From: Cyanocohniella sp. LLY
GTDB lineage: Bacteria > Cyanobacteriota > Cyanobacteriia > Cyanobacteriales > Nostocaceae
Direction of reading: 5' to 3'
NCBI GenBank assembly: GCA_022241785.1
Contig: JAKOMP010000061.1
Coordinates: 1-40,708, forward strand
Length of the DNA: 40,708 nt
In this document: positions 1-9,064 of the stretch, piece after piece
Numbering within the stretch: position 1 is the first letter of the stretch
Layout: the number at the start of each line of letters is the position of its first letter
The notes under the pieces: generated by a model
Database searches by the model: none
Told to the model about the DNA's origin: nothing
The model's input: the letters and a program-made list of their open reading frames with translations, nothing else
Program-made: the position numbers and the translations under genes

Positions 1-188
1 TCGGTACCATCGTTAGATGGTTCGGCGAAATAGTCGGCTATTTTGACGGCAGAACTACGAGTGGTACTGTAGAAGGAATTAATAATAAACTTAAGTTAAT
101 TAAAAGGCTTGGATATGGCTTTCGTAACTTTAGTAATTTTCGATTACGCAGTTTATTAAACTGGCATTTTACTATTAATTCTCCATAA
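1..188 (+). CDS. ISL3-family transposase, C-terminal fragment (window edge)
   Basis: This open frame enters from the left edge and stops with TAA at 186-188. The 61 visible residues include TVEGINNKLKLIKRLGYGF followed by a RNFSNFRLRSLLNW tail, which is the typical end of ISL3-family (DDE, IS1167/ISL3 group) transposases in cyanobacteria. The rest of the gene lies outside the window, so completeness cannot be judged. The frame overlaps the antisense 3' end of the antiporter by 33 bp, because that gene reads into this insertion sequence. The family is assigned from remembered motif similarity; that it is a transposase is fairly certain. Confidence 0.8.
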   Translation, partial: GTIVRWFGEIVGYFDGRTTSGTVEGINNKLKLIKRLGYGFRNFSNFRLRSLLNWHFTINSP

Positions 189-2490
189 AAGTAACCGAAG
201 AACCTGAATTCCTAAAAACAACTTCATTCCCTTGAGTTCCCGCACCCGTGCATGGGAAATAATCACATCAGGTAAGATTTCGCTTTCATAGCCAGTATCT
301 TCGTTGATTAATGATTTCAATACTGGTAAGTATCGAGGATTATCCTTATCAATAGTTGTACTTAAAAGAGTTTCAACAGTGTCTTCGTAGGAAGATGTAG
401 TCAGATTCAGTAATACCCGTTCTTCCGTTAAAATATCTGGCAATCCTTGTGGTTGGAAGGTGGTAAAATTGCGAGAATCTTTTTCTGATGGATACAGCAC
501 CAAGAAACTAGAATTTAAATCTGCTAACATTCGGGGCAAGCGTTCTAGCTGTCGTGCATGGGCTACAGTGCCATCACGGGCACTCACCAGCACTACCATA
601 TCAGCATTAGTAATAAATTCTGGAAGGGTTTTTTGTAATTCTTGCCAGCTAGAGATTTTCATAAATCCCACAACGACATTGATTGCGACTTCATCAAAAT
701 GCTGACGAAAGCGATCTGGGTTGTCTTGCACTATTAGCACTTGAATTGCTACCCCTAACTGAGCTGCGAAATTTTTTAGCGATCGCACGGCTTCGTAAAA
801 GCCAGGATTATGATCAATTAAGGGCGGAAGTACCACAACTAAGCGTTGATAAGTATTAACTCGATGATCAAGTTTGCACACCCATACTTGTTGTGTAGAT
901 TGTTCTAGCATTTGGTCAATGACTGTACCAAATATCCTTTGGGAAGTAGATATTGCCCCATTCCAACCAATGACAATATCACTGACGCGTCGTTCCTTGG
1001 CTGCGTCTACAATGCCGGATGCGGGATTTCTAGCCACACGAGTCACAGGATTTACAGGCAAGTCCATTTCCACCGCGTAAACTACGGCATGTGCTAAAAG
1101 CCGCTCGGCTCCGGCTACATTACTCTCAGTATTATTCGCATCCTCTTCCTCGGCTACTGCTGTCAAGGGATACACAGCTTCTTCAGATTTGTGGTCACGA
1201 ATCATCGCCGCCACGTTCATTAAAGTTTCACAGGTAGCTGGGTTTGCCAAGGGAACTAATATTCTTTGGGGTGCTGTACGTGGTTCATACAGTTGCTCTT
1301 GTTCTTGCCTTGCCACGTGCCGACCAAAGCGTTCTACAACCGAAGGGCCGAGGATACAGGTGGCAAAAATCATCATGACTACGCCATTTAAAACGTCATC
1401 GCCGATAATGCCTAATTCATAACCTACCAAAGTGGCGGCTAAGGTGGCAGCTGCTTCACAAGTAGACAGACCGAAAATCACCCAGCCTTCAGCTTTGGAA
1501 TAGTTGTAGATGCGACGGGTAAGACCTGCGGCAATCCATTTCGTACCAACGTTGGTCATCAGCATTGTACCCATGACAATCCATGCTGTGAAGCCACTGG
1601 TCAAGACCGAAACATCTACAAGTAAACCAATAAATATCAAGAAAAAAGGAATAATGAATGTCTCACCAAAGAACTGAATTTGACTCATCAAACGACTACG
1701 TTCTGGTATGAGCCGATTCAGTGTTAGTCCTGCTAAGAATGCACCCAAAATTGGTTCTGTACCTACAGCACGGGCTAAATAGGAACAGATAAAAACTACC
1801 GCGACAACGAAGACAAATTCTGTTTTACCCCCGTCTGCCACATTGCGAAAGAACCAGCGAGCTAAGGGCGGTAGGAAATAAACTACTACTGCCACATAGA
1901 TCACCATTGCCAGTGTTAACGTGACCCAGAACATCGCATCTAGATCGCCTTGGTATGCTCGTGCCACCACGACCAAAACTAGCAGTGCTACAGTATCCGT
2001 GAGAATAGTACCGCCCACGGTTGTAATCACTGCATCATTTTTTAATATCCCCAGACGGCTAATAATGGGATAAGCCACCAAGGTATGTGATGCAAACATA
2101 CTGGCAATCAGGATAGATAGATGCTGGCCAATCAAACCCCAGTAATCGGAAAATAATCATCCCCGTTACTTGAGGAATGGTGAAGGTGATCACGCCAAAT
2201 ACCAAACTGCGATCGCGGTTTTTGCGAAACTGAGTCATGTCAATTTCTAGTCCCGCTAAAAACATGATATAGAGTAGCCCCACAGTACCAAGCAACTCTA
2301 TTGCTTGTCCTCGTTCTAAAATATTCAGCACACTGGCTCCCAATACCACTCCAGCGACAATGGGGCCAATAATGCCGGGAAGTCTCACGCGCTCAAAAAT
2401 TAGTGGTGTCACTAAAATCACGACCATGCAAATCCCGAAAATTAAAACTGGGTCTTGAACGGGTAGCGGTAGTCCGAATAATGATTCCAT
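156..2490 (-). pseudogene. Kef/CPA2-type cation:proton antiporter with C-terminal stress-protein domains, frameshifted and 3'-truncated by an IS
   Basis: Conceptually this is a 776-residue monovalent cation:proton antiporter: about 12 membrane segments in the first ~400 residues, then a cytoplasmic part resembling universal stress protein domains. The N-terminal frame (2490 to about 2116, 125 residues) ends in GFDWPASI. The family then expects LIASMFASHTLVAYPI, but this continues in another frame because GATA is duplicated at 2112-2119. The native frame goes off after 18 wrong residues. The downstream frame lacks a convincing start (only TTG at 2135), so its product would lack the first membrane helices. 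At the other end, the last 15 codons (156-204) lie inside the ISL3-like element. The gene starts with ATG 19 bp behind the stress-protein gene, so the two look like one operon under the c-di-AMP riboswitch. A sequencing error at the GATA repeat could mimic the frameshift. Confidence 0.85.
180..204. mobile_element. Probable right terminal inverted repeat of the ISL3-like element
   Basis: Read on the minus strand, the bases just outside the transposase stop begin GGTTCTTCGGTTACTTTT. ISL3-family ends commonly start GGCTCTTC, so the element probably ends at 204. The left end is outside the window, so neither the matching repeat nor the target duplication (expected about 8 bp, starting at 205) can be checked. 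Confidence 0.6.
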
Positions 2491-2509
2491 GCATTAAACC
2501 TATGAAAGA

Positions 2510-3094
2510 CTATGAAAGAAACTTTGTTGATCTAGCTAAGTAGTCGTCTGATTCGGTGTAGCAGCGATTCAGATATTCTTGAGATTGGCTGAGATGATTT
2601 AGCGATTCAGCATTTTCTTTTGTCGGCATAACCATGACGTTACAAGGTGCATGTAACACTACATAATTAAGGGGGCGGCCAAACAATTTCTCTTTCCAAC
2701 TGGGTTTGCCATTATTGCTAATAACTACCAAATCTGCCTCCCATTGTTCGGCTAGCTGACAAATCTGGCTACCAACTTCCCCTGTTTTACAAGCGACTTC
2801 TGCCACAATTCCCTGTGCTTGGGCTTGGAGTGCATAATCAAACAAATATTGCCAAGTTGCGTTCACCTGAGTTTGGTAGTCATCTTGGATATTCTGCAAC
2901 TTTGCAGGACTGGCTAACCCAAAGGCTGCATCCATGAGTGTACCCATTTCTTCTAATGTATTGAGACTCAGACAATGGGTAAGCATCAGATGACTATGGT
3001 TTTGCTTTGCTAACGCTAACGCCTGAGCAAATACATCATTAGCAGACGCAGAGCGATCAATCACCGCTAAAATGCGCTTAATTATGGTTGTCAT
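2510..3094 (-). CDS. Universal stress protein (UspA family)
   Basis: This 194-residue protein has the UspA alpha/beta fold pattern. It opens with KRILAVIDRSASANDVFAQA, has a central VVISNNGKP strand and loop, and ends the domain with HAPCNVMVMP. The usual ATP-binding signature (G-2x-G-9x-G-S/T) is only partly kept: SNNGKPSWKEKLFGRPLNYV lacks the canonical second glycine spacing, so nucleotide binding is uncertain. About 40 residues follow the domain, which is longer than a minimal UspA. Usp proteins are cytoplasmic and often pair with ion transporters. Here the next gene, 19 bp downstream, is a cation antiporter that carries Usp-like domains itself. The leader contains a c-di-AMP riboswitch, which fits control by osmotic or potassium state. 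ATG start. Confidence 0.88.
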   Translation of the reverse strand: MTTIIKRILAVIDRSASANDVFAQALALAKQNHSHLMLTHCLSLNTLEEMGTLMDAAFGLASPAKLQNIQDDYQTQVNATWQYLFDYALQAQAQGIVAEVACKTGEVGSQICQLAEQWEADLVVISNNGKPSWKEKLFGRPLNYVVLHAPCNVMVMPTKENAESLNHLSQSQEYLNRCYTESDDYLARSTKFLS

Positions 3095-3182
3095 TGAATT
3101 GTCTCCAGGTCAAGGCAATTACAGTAAGCAAGTCATTGCAATACTGGCCAAGGACACCTGATGAGTTCGACATAGTAAAAAT

Positions 3183-3320
3183 GCTGGCTCTCAGTCTCCT
3201 CTCAATGCCGACGAAGTTAGCTGACGGGCTAGGACTGAGAGATGTCCCTCTTGGGTATCTAAATTAATTAGTTTCTCCAAGATACGCCCCAGTGAACTGG
3301 TTCCTCCGTTCCAGCGTTAT
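3183..3320 (-). promoter_or_regulatory. ydaO/yuaA riboswitch (cyclic-di-AMP)
   Basis: On the minus strand the leader of the stress-protein gene contains, in order, CGGAGGAACC, CACTGGGGCGTATCT, AGAGGGACATCTCTCAGTCC, CCCGTCAGCTAACTTCGTCG and GCATTGAGAGGAG. These match the conserved blocks of the ydaO/yuaA aptamer, which binds cyclic di-AMP and controls potassium-transport and osmotic genes. A 5-bp P1 stem (GCTGG/CCAGC) can close it between 3311-3315 and 3183-3187. A competing 9-bp stem is visible: CTCTCAGTC inside the aptamer (3233-3241) is fully complementary to GACTGAGAG just after it (3188-3196), followed by CCAGCATTTTTA. This could be the expression platform, acting as a terminator-like alternative fold. 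The aptamer ends about 90 bases before the ATG at 3094. The switch mechanism is inferred, not shown. Confidence 0.9.
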
Positions 3321-3504
3321 CTTTGCACTCGAATGATGTACGTCAATAACGACTGAATTAGGCTGACTTACCTAAATTTCTACCTATTATAACACCGAGA
3401 TAGCGTGTATCCTTCTTTCTAGAGATATAGGTTTATATATCTAAACGTGGCAAGCCTATTCACTAGGATTAAGCCATACTGTCTGGTGTTTGTAGCCATA
3501 TTTT

Positions 3505-3885
3505 TTAAGATGGCGACTTACCTTCATGTAAAATTATCCGATTGTCATCGGGGTCATACACGTAAATTTCTCTACCGTGGGAAGCAATTGATATTTTTCC
3601 TGGGGGCGGATAACCTAAGTTTGTTAGGTGAGCGATCGCATCTTCTAAGTTACTCACTTCTAAACACAAACTTATTGTACTTTTTGCTGAGTTAGCAAAT
3701 TCAAATGCATGTGTTTTTTTAGGTTGAAAAATACCCAATCGCACGCCAGGAAGTTGCCACTCTGCGTAAACATTGGGAATGTAAATAACAGGTGTTTTAC
3801 TGAGTAAGTCTATATAAAAATTTACTAAGTTATCAAAATTTAATGATGCGATGGTAACAAGTGCTTCTGTATATTGAAAAACCAT
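3505..3885 (-). CDS. VOC-superfamily (glyoxalase/dioxygenase fold) protein
   Basis: The protein is 126 residues from the ATG at 3885. The frame could open at a GTG at 3954 that overlaps the purN stop, but the 23 added residues have no family character. Typical VOC features are the early block LNFDNLVNFYIDLL, a central LEVSNLEDAIAHL helix and a final ASHGREIYVYDPDDNRIILHE strand pair. The terminal E of ILHE and an early Q/H position are the usual metal ligands, but the substrate cannot be told. Many cyanobacterial members are annotated only as glyoxalase/bleomycin-resistance-like. It sits directly behind purN on the same strand and may be co-transcribed with it. Confidence 0.8.
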   Translation of the reverse strand: MVFQYTEALVTIASLNFDNLVNFYIDLLSKTPVIYIPNVYAEWQLPGVRLGIFQPKKTHAFEFANSAKSTISLCLEVSNLEDAIAHLTNLGYPPPGKISIASHGREIYVYDPDDNRIILHEGKSPS

Positions 3886-3953
3886 TAATCTGAAACTCGA
3901 AGAGCGATCACAGTTTATCTGAAAATTCCAGGTGTGATCACCCACGTAATTCA

Positions 3954-4610
3954 CTATATAACTGATAATTCCCTGGCGGCGGCCAGTGCGATCGCCTGTG
4001 GTAAAATTCGATGTTCTTGAATTTGAATCCTGGCGTGGAGTGTTTCTAGGGTGTCGTCTGGTAAGACGGGTACAGCCGCTTGAATTAAGATGGGGCCACT
4101 ATCTACTTCTAAACAAACTAGATGTACTGTACAGCCTGTAATCTTGACTTTCGCAGCTAGGGCTTGTTCTACGGCATTAATGCCCTTGAAACTTGGTAAT
4201 AAACTCGGATGGATGTTAATTATTTTTTCGGGAAAAGCATCAATCAACACTGGTGTCACTAGACGCATCCAACCTGCCATAATCACCCATTCAACATCAT
4301 ATTGTCTTAGGATCTTGACAATTTCTGTATCAAAAGATTCACGACTACTGTAGTCGCGGTGATTTAACAATACAGCTTCCACGCCCCAATTAGCTGCCCT
4401 GACTGGTGCTTTCGCTGAGGGGTTATTATAAATTAAAACTTGAATTTGAGCATTGAGTTGCTGATCTGCGATCGCTTGGGCAATAGCTGCAAAATTACTA
4501 CCACTACCAGAAGCCATAATTCCCAGTTTCAGAGGGGCGCTGGGGGAAATTTGGTCATGATTAACGCTGGGAGCAACCAAGCTAACGGTAGAATCAGGGC
4601 GGAGGTTCAT
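3954..4610 (-). CDS. purN: Phosphoribosylglycinamide formyltransferase (GAR transformylase)
   Basis: PurN transfers the formyl group of 10-formyl-tetrahydrofolate to GAR, the third step of purine synthesis. The 218 residues show the N-terminal phosphate-binding GIMASGSGSNF, the catalytic INIHPSLLPSFKG block with its Asn and His, and the later VDSGPILIQAAVPV segment carrying the catalytic Asp. An extra segment of about 28 residues precedes the catalytic core, a common state in Nostoc-type proteins, so a shorter start cannot be excluded. The start codon lies only 21 bp from that of the divergent sugar permease, so both promoters must sit in that gap or inside the coding regions. PurD, which makes its substrate, is encoded at 20659. 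Confidence 0.96.
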   Translation of the reverse strand: MNLRPDSTVSLVAPSVNHDQISPSAPLKLGIMASGSGSNFAAIAQAIADQQLNAQIQVLIYNNPSAKAPVRAANWGVEAVLLNHRDYSSRESFDTEIVKILRQYDVEWVIMAGWMRLVTPVLIDAFPEKIINIHPSLLPSFKGINAVEQALAAKVKITGCTVHLVCLEVDSGPILIQAAVPVLPDDTLETLHARIQIQEHRILPQAIALAAARELSVI

Positions 4611-4631
4611 AGCAAAGAGGAAAAATTATAG

Positions 4632-5513
4632 ATGCCAAAAACATATACTAAGTCTTGGTTGGATAATGATACACTTGCCGCTTGGACTTTTTTGTCCCCC
4701 GCGCTGATTTTATTGGGTATTTTCATTATCTGGCCCATCGCTTATTTGTTTTATCTGAGTTTTACTGCGGGAAGTTTCACCTCTACAGGTACTACATGGA
4801 TAGGTTTGAGAAACTATTGGCGCTTGTTTCTCACTCCTGATTTTTGGCAAGTTTTATGGAACACGATTTATTTTACTATTGCCACCGTCATTCCCAGTTT
4901 AGTGATTCCTTTGGCGTTAGCAGTACTACTAGATAAATCTTTAGCCTTGCGGGGAGTGCTGCGGAGTGCCTATTTTTTACCTTCGATTATCTCCTTAGTT
5001 GCAGCTGGTTTAGGTTTTCGTTGGCTATTTCAAACCACTGGCCCTGCTAACGCGTTTTTAGATATATTTGGTATTTCCCCAGTTCCCTGGTTAGGAAGTA
5101 CAGTTTGGGCTATGCCGGTCTTAATTATCTTGAGTATTTGGAAACAACTAGGTTTCAATATGGTGGTATTTTTGGCAGGATTGCAAGCCATTCCTCCCAG
5201 TCGCTACGAAGCCGCAGAACTAGATGGCGCTAATGCTTGGCAGCAATTTTGGCATGTTACCCTACCCGGATTACAACCCACTGTCATATTTGCTACTGTT
5301 ACCACCGCAATTTTTACACTCCGTAGCTTTGAGCAAGTTTATGTAATTACAGGTGGTGGCCCCCTAAACTCTACCAACCTGCTGGTTTACTACATTTATC
5401 AAGAAGCCTTTGCTCAATTTGACTTTGGTTATGCCGCCGCCGCCGCCACAGTATTGTTAGCAGTTACCTTAGTTTTGGTGTATTTTCAATTACAAACCTG
5501 GGGCGATGAGTAG
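4632..5513 (+). CDS. Carbohydrate ABC transporter permease (MalF/UgpA type)
   Basis: This is a 293-residue inner-membrane permease with about six hydrophobic helices, the first in LSPALILLGIFIIWPIAYLF. The cytoplasmic EAA loop that docks on the ATPase is clear: EAAELDGANAWQQF starting near residue 193, then HVTLPGLQP. The length and N-terminal layout fit the MalF/UgpA half of a sugar transporter. No substrate-binding protein, second permease or ATPase lies next to it, so its partners must be elsewhere. Heterocyst-formers take up glucosides with scattered ABC components (GlsC/GlsD/GlsP in Anabaena), and this could be one of them, but orthology cannot be decided from sequence reading alone. Confidence 0.92.
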   Translation: MPKTYTKSWLDNDTLAAWTFLSPALILLGIFIIWPIAYLFYLSFTAGSFTSTGTTWIGLRNYWRLFLTPDFWQVLWNTIYFTIATVIPSLVIPLALAVLLDKSLALRGVLRSAYFLPSIISLVAAGLGFRWLFQTTGPANAFLDIFGISPVPWLGSTVWAMPVLIILSIWKQLGFNMVVFLAGLQAIPPSRYEAAELDGANAWQQFWHVTLPGLQPTVIFATVTTAIFTLRSFEQVYVITGGGPLNSTNLLVYYIYQEAFAQFDFGYAAAAATVLLAVTLVLVYFQLQTWGDE

Positions 5514-5532
5514 GACATGGGGACATGGGGAA

Positions 5533-5737
5533 GAAACTTTCTAGTACAATTCGGCGTAAATAAACAGATCAGTTGAAATCAATGAAAAGCCTATAAAATA
5601 AGCTTTTTGACTTTTGACCCTTCGACTAAGCTCAGGGTAAACTTTTGAACGCCAGTTGCTACAAGTCGGGGAACCCGCCCAATGCACTGGCTCCTTTTGA
5701 CTTCCGCCTTGCGGTACTAGCCTCTAGCCTCTAAACT
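5533..5737. repeat. Dispersed intergenic element, copy 1 (interrupted)
   Basis: Several blocks match, in inverse orientation, the region behind purD (21944-22073): GAAACTTTCTAGTAC, CGGCGTAAATA, TTGAAATC, AAAAGCCTAT, AAGCTTTTTGACTTTTGAC, CTTTTGACTTCCGC and GCGGTACTAGCCTCTAGCCT. About 65 extra bases (5630-5694, including TTCGACTAAGCTCAGGG) interrupt this copy. The element runs into the stop region of the kinase gene. Confidence 0.7.
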
Positions 5738-8700
5738 AACAACCTTTTTCCCAGCTAATTTAACGACGGCTGCAACTAATTCAGTGGGTTCAGCTGGTTT
5801 GGTGACGTGCATCTGAAACCCGGCTGATAATGCCTGTTCTTGGTTATATTCTCCTGCATAAGCGGTAAGAGCGATCGCGGGGATTTTTCCGCCTGTTTCT
5901 GGTGTCCAAGTTCTCACTTGGCGCATCAGCATATAGCCGTCCATGTCTGGCATTCCAATATCACTCATTAGGACATCTGCTTTTGATGCTGGCAGTGTTT
6001 CTAGTGCATCAATGGCTGATGAGACTGAAATCACTTCTGCCCCTTCTTCTTCGAGGACAAAGCTAATAAAGTCACGCGAGTCAAGGTCATCATCTACAAC
6101 TAGGATTTTGATGCCCTGAAGATTACCTATATTGGAGTCCATTGTTTCTTCTTCCTGGTTCTCTACTGTGGTCAATTTTGTAGACAAAACTGGTAACTGG
6201 ACTGTAAAGGTTGCCCCTTTTCCTTCACCTGGACTATCAGCGCTGACTGTACCTCCGTGGAGTTCTACTAACTGTCGGACAATTGCTAGTCCCAGCCCTA
6301 ACCCGCCGAATTTTCGGGTGGTGGCGCTATCTGCTTGACGGAAGGAATCAAATACATAACTCAAAAAATGAGGGTCTATTCCTTTACCTGTATCAATGAC
6401 TTGAATTTGAATATGAGAATCAATTTGTTCTAAGCAAACTTGTACTTGTCCTCCTTTGGGAGTGAATTTGACGGCGTTGGAAAGGAGATTCCAGACCACT
6501 TGTTGCAAGCGGTTGGGGTCACCCATAACTAGAACTGGAGAATCGGCATGAGGCTGAAACTTTAATTTGATGGATTTTGCTTCGGCTGCTAGATGGACTG
6601 TTTCCATTGCTGCGGTAATCGTCGTTGCCAGATTGACTTTATCCACATTGAGTATCAACTTACCTTGCAAAATCCGCGAGACATCTAGTAAATCTTCAAT
6701 TAATTGCGCTTGTAACCTGGCATTGCGCTCGATAGTGGCTAAGGCTGTTTTAGTTTTTGATTCATCAAATTTACGACTTTGCAGTAGTTTAGACCAACCC
6801 AAAATTGGATTTAGGGGGGAGCGCAATTCGTGGGAAAGGACAGCTAAAAACTCATCTTTAATGCAATTGGCTTCTTCTGCTTGGGTGCGTGCTTGTTGTT
6901 CGGCTTCATACAACCTAGTGTTTTCAATGGCGATGGATGCCATTTGCGCTAATTGCACGATAATGGCTTCGTCTTCTTTGGTAAATTCGTCTTCATATTT
7001 ATCGGATAACTGAATTAGTCCGATACTGTGACCATCTCTGCCAATGAGGGGAGTAGCTAACCATCCCCGCAGCGGTGGATATTTGTCTATTTGTTGACCA
7101 AACTTCTGCCATTGAGGATGAGATATAAGTTCTGCTTGAGATAGACGTATAGGCCTATTTGTTTGATGAACACTGGGTTCAATGCCTAAGCTATCTAGTT
7201 GTTGACATTGATCTCGCCAGGCAGCATATTTGTCGGACAGTGAAGTTGCATTCATGGCTTGTCCTTCATCATCATCAATTACCACGCTGGTGACTGATTG
7301 ATGCGCGCCAATAATTTCGCGGGCTTGCTCTGTAATTACACGTAATACTTCTTCGATAGAGAGTGCTGAATTAATCGCTACTGCTGCCTCCATCAACCCA
7401 TGTAGTTGTCTGGTATATTGCCGCGATCGCGCTAACATTTTCTCTTTTTCTGCCTCTGCTTGTTTGCGGTCGGTAATGTCAATACAGGAACCGATATAAC
7501 CGAGAAAAGTACCTTCTGATGTAAAACGCGGCACTCCCATATCCAAAATCCAACGATACTCGCCATCAGCGCGTTTCATCCGATATTCCATTTGGAATTC
7601 TTGACGGGCATTAAATGCATCAACATAAGTAGCAAAACAACGCTGTAAATCTTCAGGATGCACACTTTCTGCCCAACCGTGACCCATTTCTTGCTCCATT
7701 GTTCGTCCTGTAAACTCCAGCCAAGGCCGATTAAAATAGCAACAAAGACTGCTGGTATCACTCATCCAAATCAAAGTAGGAGAGATATCGGCCATCTGCC
7801 GAAATCTGGCTTCACTTTCTCGTAAGGCCGCTTCTACTCGTTTAGTTTCCGTAACATCTAGTACCTGTGATAATACAGAAACTAACTTGCCCGATTCGTC
7901 ACATAAAGCTGAGTTATACCATTGACAGTGAAGTATAGATCCATCTTGGGTGTAGTTACGGTTGTTGGTGATTACTTGTGTTTCACTGCAATTAAATAAT
8001 CGACCAATTACACTATTGACGACCTCTATATCTTCCTCAAAGACAAATTGCCAATCATTTACCTGTTTACCGAGAACTTCCTCAGTTTTCCAGCCAAAAA
8101 TACGTTCAGCTTCGTTTGACCAGCGAGATACGCGAAATTCATGATCCCACTCGATTACCGCCAAAGGAGAGTTTTCTACATGAAAAGTCAGTCTTTGTAG
8201 AACATCCCGTAATGATTTTTGTGTCTGTTGGTGCTCAGTTAAATCCATCACAAAACACACACAAGTGGGTGGAGACTGCTCTAAAAGTGCCCCACCAATT
8301 AAAATCGTGAGCCGACTACCATCTTTACGAATATATTGCTTTTCAAAAGGTGTAAAGCTCCCAACTGTGACAAGTTCTTGTAATGCCTTTTCGTCTAGAT
8401 GGTGAAACTCAGGAGGTGTAATTTGTGTCCAACAAATTTTTCCTGCTAGCAACTCTTCACGGGTATAACCCACCATCTGTAAAAAAATATCATTAGCTTC
8501 AATAATATTAGTGAAATCTGCTATAACGATGCCAATAATATTTGACTCAAATAATTTGTTAAATTTAATTTCACTTGCCACTAATTGCCTCATTATTTCA
8601 GCATTAGTATTTGGCTCATTCATTTCCAATCTTAGTATTTGGGTTTTATTGTGAAGTTTAGTAATATGCGAAAAGGTGTAGACAACTGCGTAGGGTGAAC

Positions 8701-9064
8701 TTTCGTTATCTAGAAATAAAGGCTGGCTATTCATCAACAACCACTTTAATTCTGTATTTGGTTTATCTAACCCCACAACAACATTCAAGCAGGGCTTACC
8801 TGTACCCAGAGCCAGCATCCCTGGATGGGTTAATGCCGTCAAGGGTAAGCCATTTTCGTCAACCAATCGCCAACAGGCGTTAGGGAAATCCCATGCATGT
8901 ATATCCTTAGCTGTGAGTCCCAAAATCAGTTCAGCGCTGGTGTTACAACCTTGTATACTGCCATTTGCCAACTGAAATATCATCCCCTCTTCCAGAGTAG
9001 CGGTTTTCATATTACTTCGTCGCTGGTCAGCCAAGTCATAATCACACTTTTCTTGATTTTGCAT
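5717..9064 (-). CDS. Multi-sensor hybrid histidine kinase (4 PAS, GAF, HisKA, HATPase, receiver)
   Basis: This is a 1115-residue soluble hybrid kinase with no membrane span. Domains in order are a divergent PAS (about 25-135), PAS 2 (165-280), PAS 3 (290-410), PAS 4 with PAC (420-535), GAF (560-720), HisKA with the SHELRSPLNP box (His745), and HATPase with N863, DTGKGI at 891 and GGLGLGLAIV at 920. A C-terminal receiver follows, with the DDD acidic pocket at 991, phospho-Asp1035 in MSDIGMPD, and Lys1089. The internal receiver suggests a phosphorelay to an unlinked partner; no response regulator is adjacent. The ligand is unknown, and no conserved GAF cysteine of bilin-binding type is evident. 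The last residues (SLEARG) are encoded by a dispersed repeat that also occurs behind purD, so the native C-terminus may have been altered. Confidence 0.94.
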   Translation of the reverse strand: MQNQEKCDYDLADQRRSNMKTATLEEGMIFQLANGSIQGCNTSAELILGLTAKDIHAWDFPNACWRLVDENGLPLTALTHPGMLALGTGKPCLNVVVGLDKPNTELKWLLMNSQPLFLDNESSPYAVVYTFSHITKLHNKTQILRLEMNEPNTNAEIMRQLVASEIKFNKLFESNIIGIVIADFTNIIEANDIFLQMVGYTREELLAGKICWTQITPPEFHHLDEKALQELVTVGSFTPFEKQYIRKDGSRLTILIGGALLEQSPPTCVCFVMDLTEHQQTQKSLRDVLQRLTFHVENSPLAVIEWDHEFRVSRWSNEAERIFGWKTEEVLGKQVNDWQFVFEEDIEVVNSVIGRLFNCSETQVITNNRNYTQDGSILHCQWYNSALCDESGKLVSVLSQVLDVTETKRVEAALRESEARFRQMADISPTLIWMSDTSSLCCYFNRPWLEFTGRTMEQEMGHGWAESVHPEDLQRCFATYVDAFNARQEFQMEYRMKRADGEYRWILDMGVPRFTSEGTFLGYIGSCIDITDRKQAEAEKEKMLARSRQYTRQLHGLMEAAVAINSALSIEEVLRVITEQAREIIGAHQSVTSVVIDDDEGQAMNATSLSDKYAAWRDQCQQLDSLGIEPSVHQTNRPIRLSQAELISHPQWQKFGQQIDKYPPLRGWLATPLIGRDGHSIGLIQLSDKYEDEFTKEDEAIIVQLAQMASIAIENTRLYEAEQQARTQAEEANCIKDEFLAVLSHELRSPLNPILGWSKLLQSRKFDESKTKTALATIERNARLQAQLIEDLLDVSRILQGKLILNVDKVNLATTITAAMETVHLAAEAKSIKLKFQPHADSPVLVMGDPNRLQQVVWNLLSNAVKFTPKGGQVQVCLEQIDSHIQIQVIDTGKGIDPHFLSYVFDSFRQADSATTRKFGGLGLGLAIVRQLVELHGGTVSADSPGEGKGATFTVQLPVLSTKLTTVENQEEETMDSNIGNLQGIKILVVDDDLDSRDFISFVLEEEGAEVISVSSAIDALETLPASKADVLMSDIGMPDMDGYMLMRQVRTWTPETGGKIPAIALTAYAGEYNQEQALSAGFQMHVTKPAEPTELVAAVVKLAGKKVVSLEARG

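Noticed and set aside
2059-2135. Second start for the downstream half of the antiporter (TTG at 2135)
   Set aside because: No ribosome-binding site, and the residues before the joint are frameshift noise. A split antiporter missing its first helices is unlikely to work.
3886-3954. GTG start for the VOC-fold gene overlapping the purN stop
   Set aside because: The added 23 residues show no VOC similarity, and the ATG at 3885 matches the family N-terminus.
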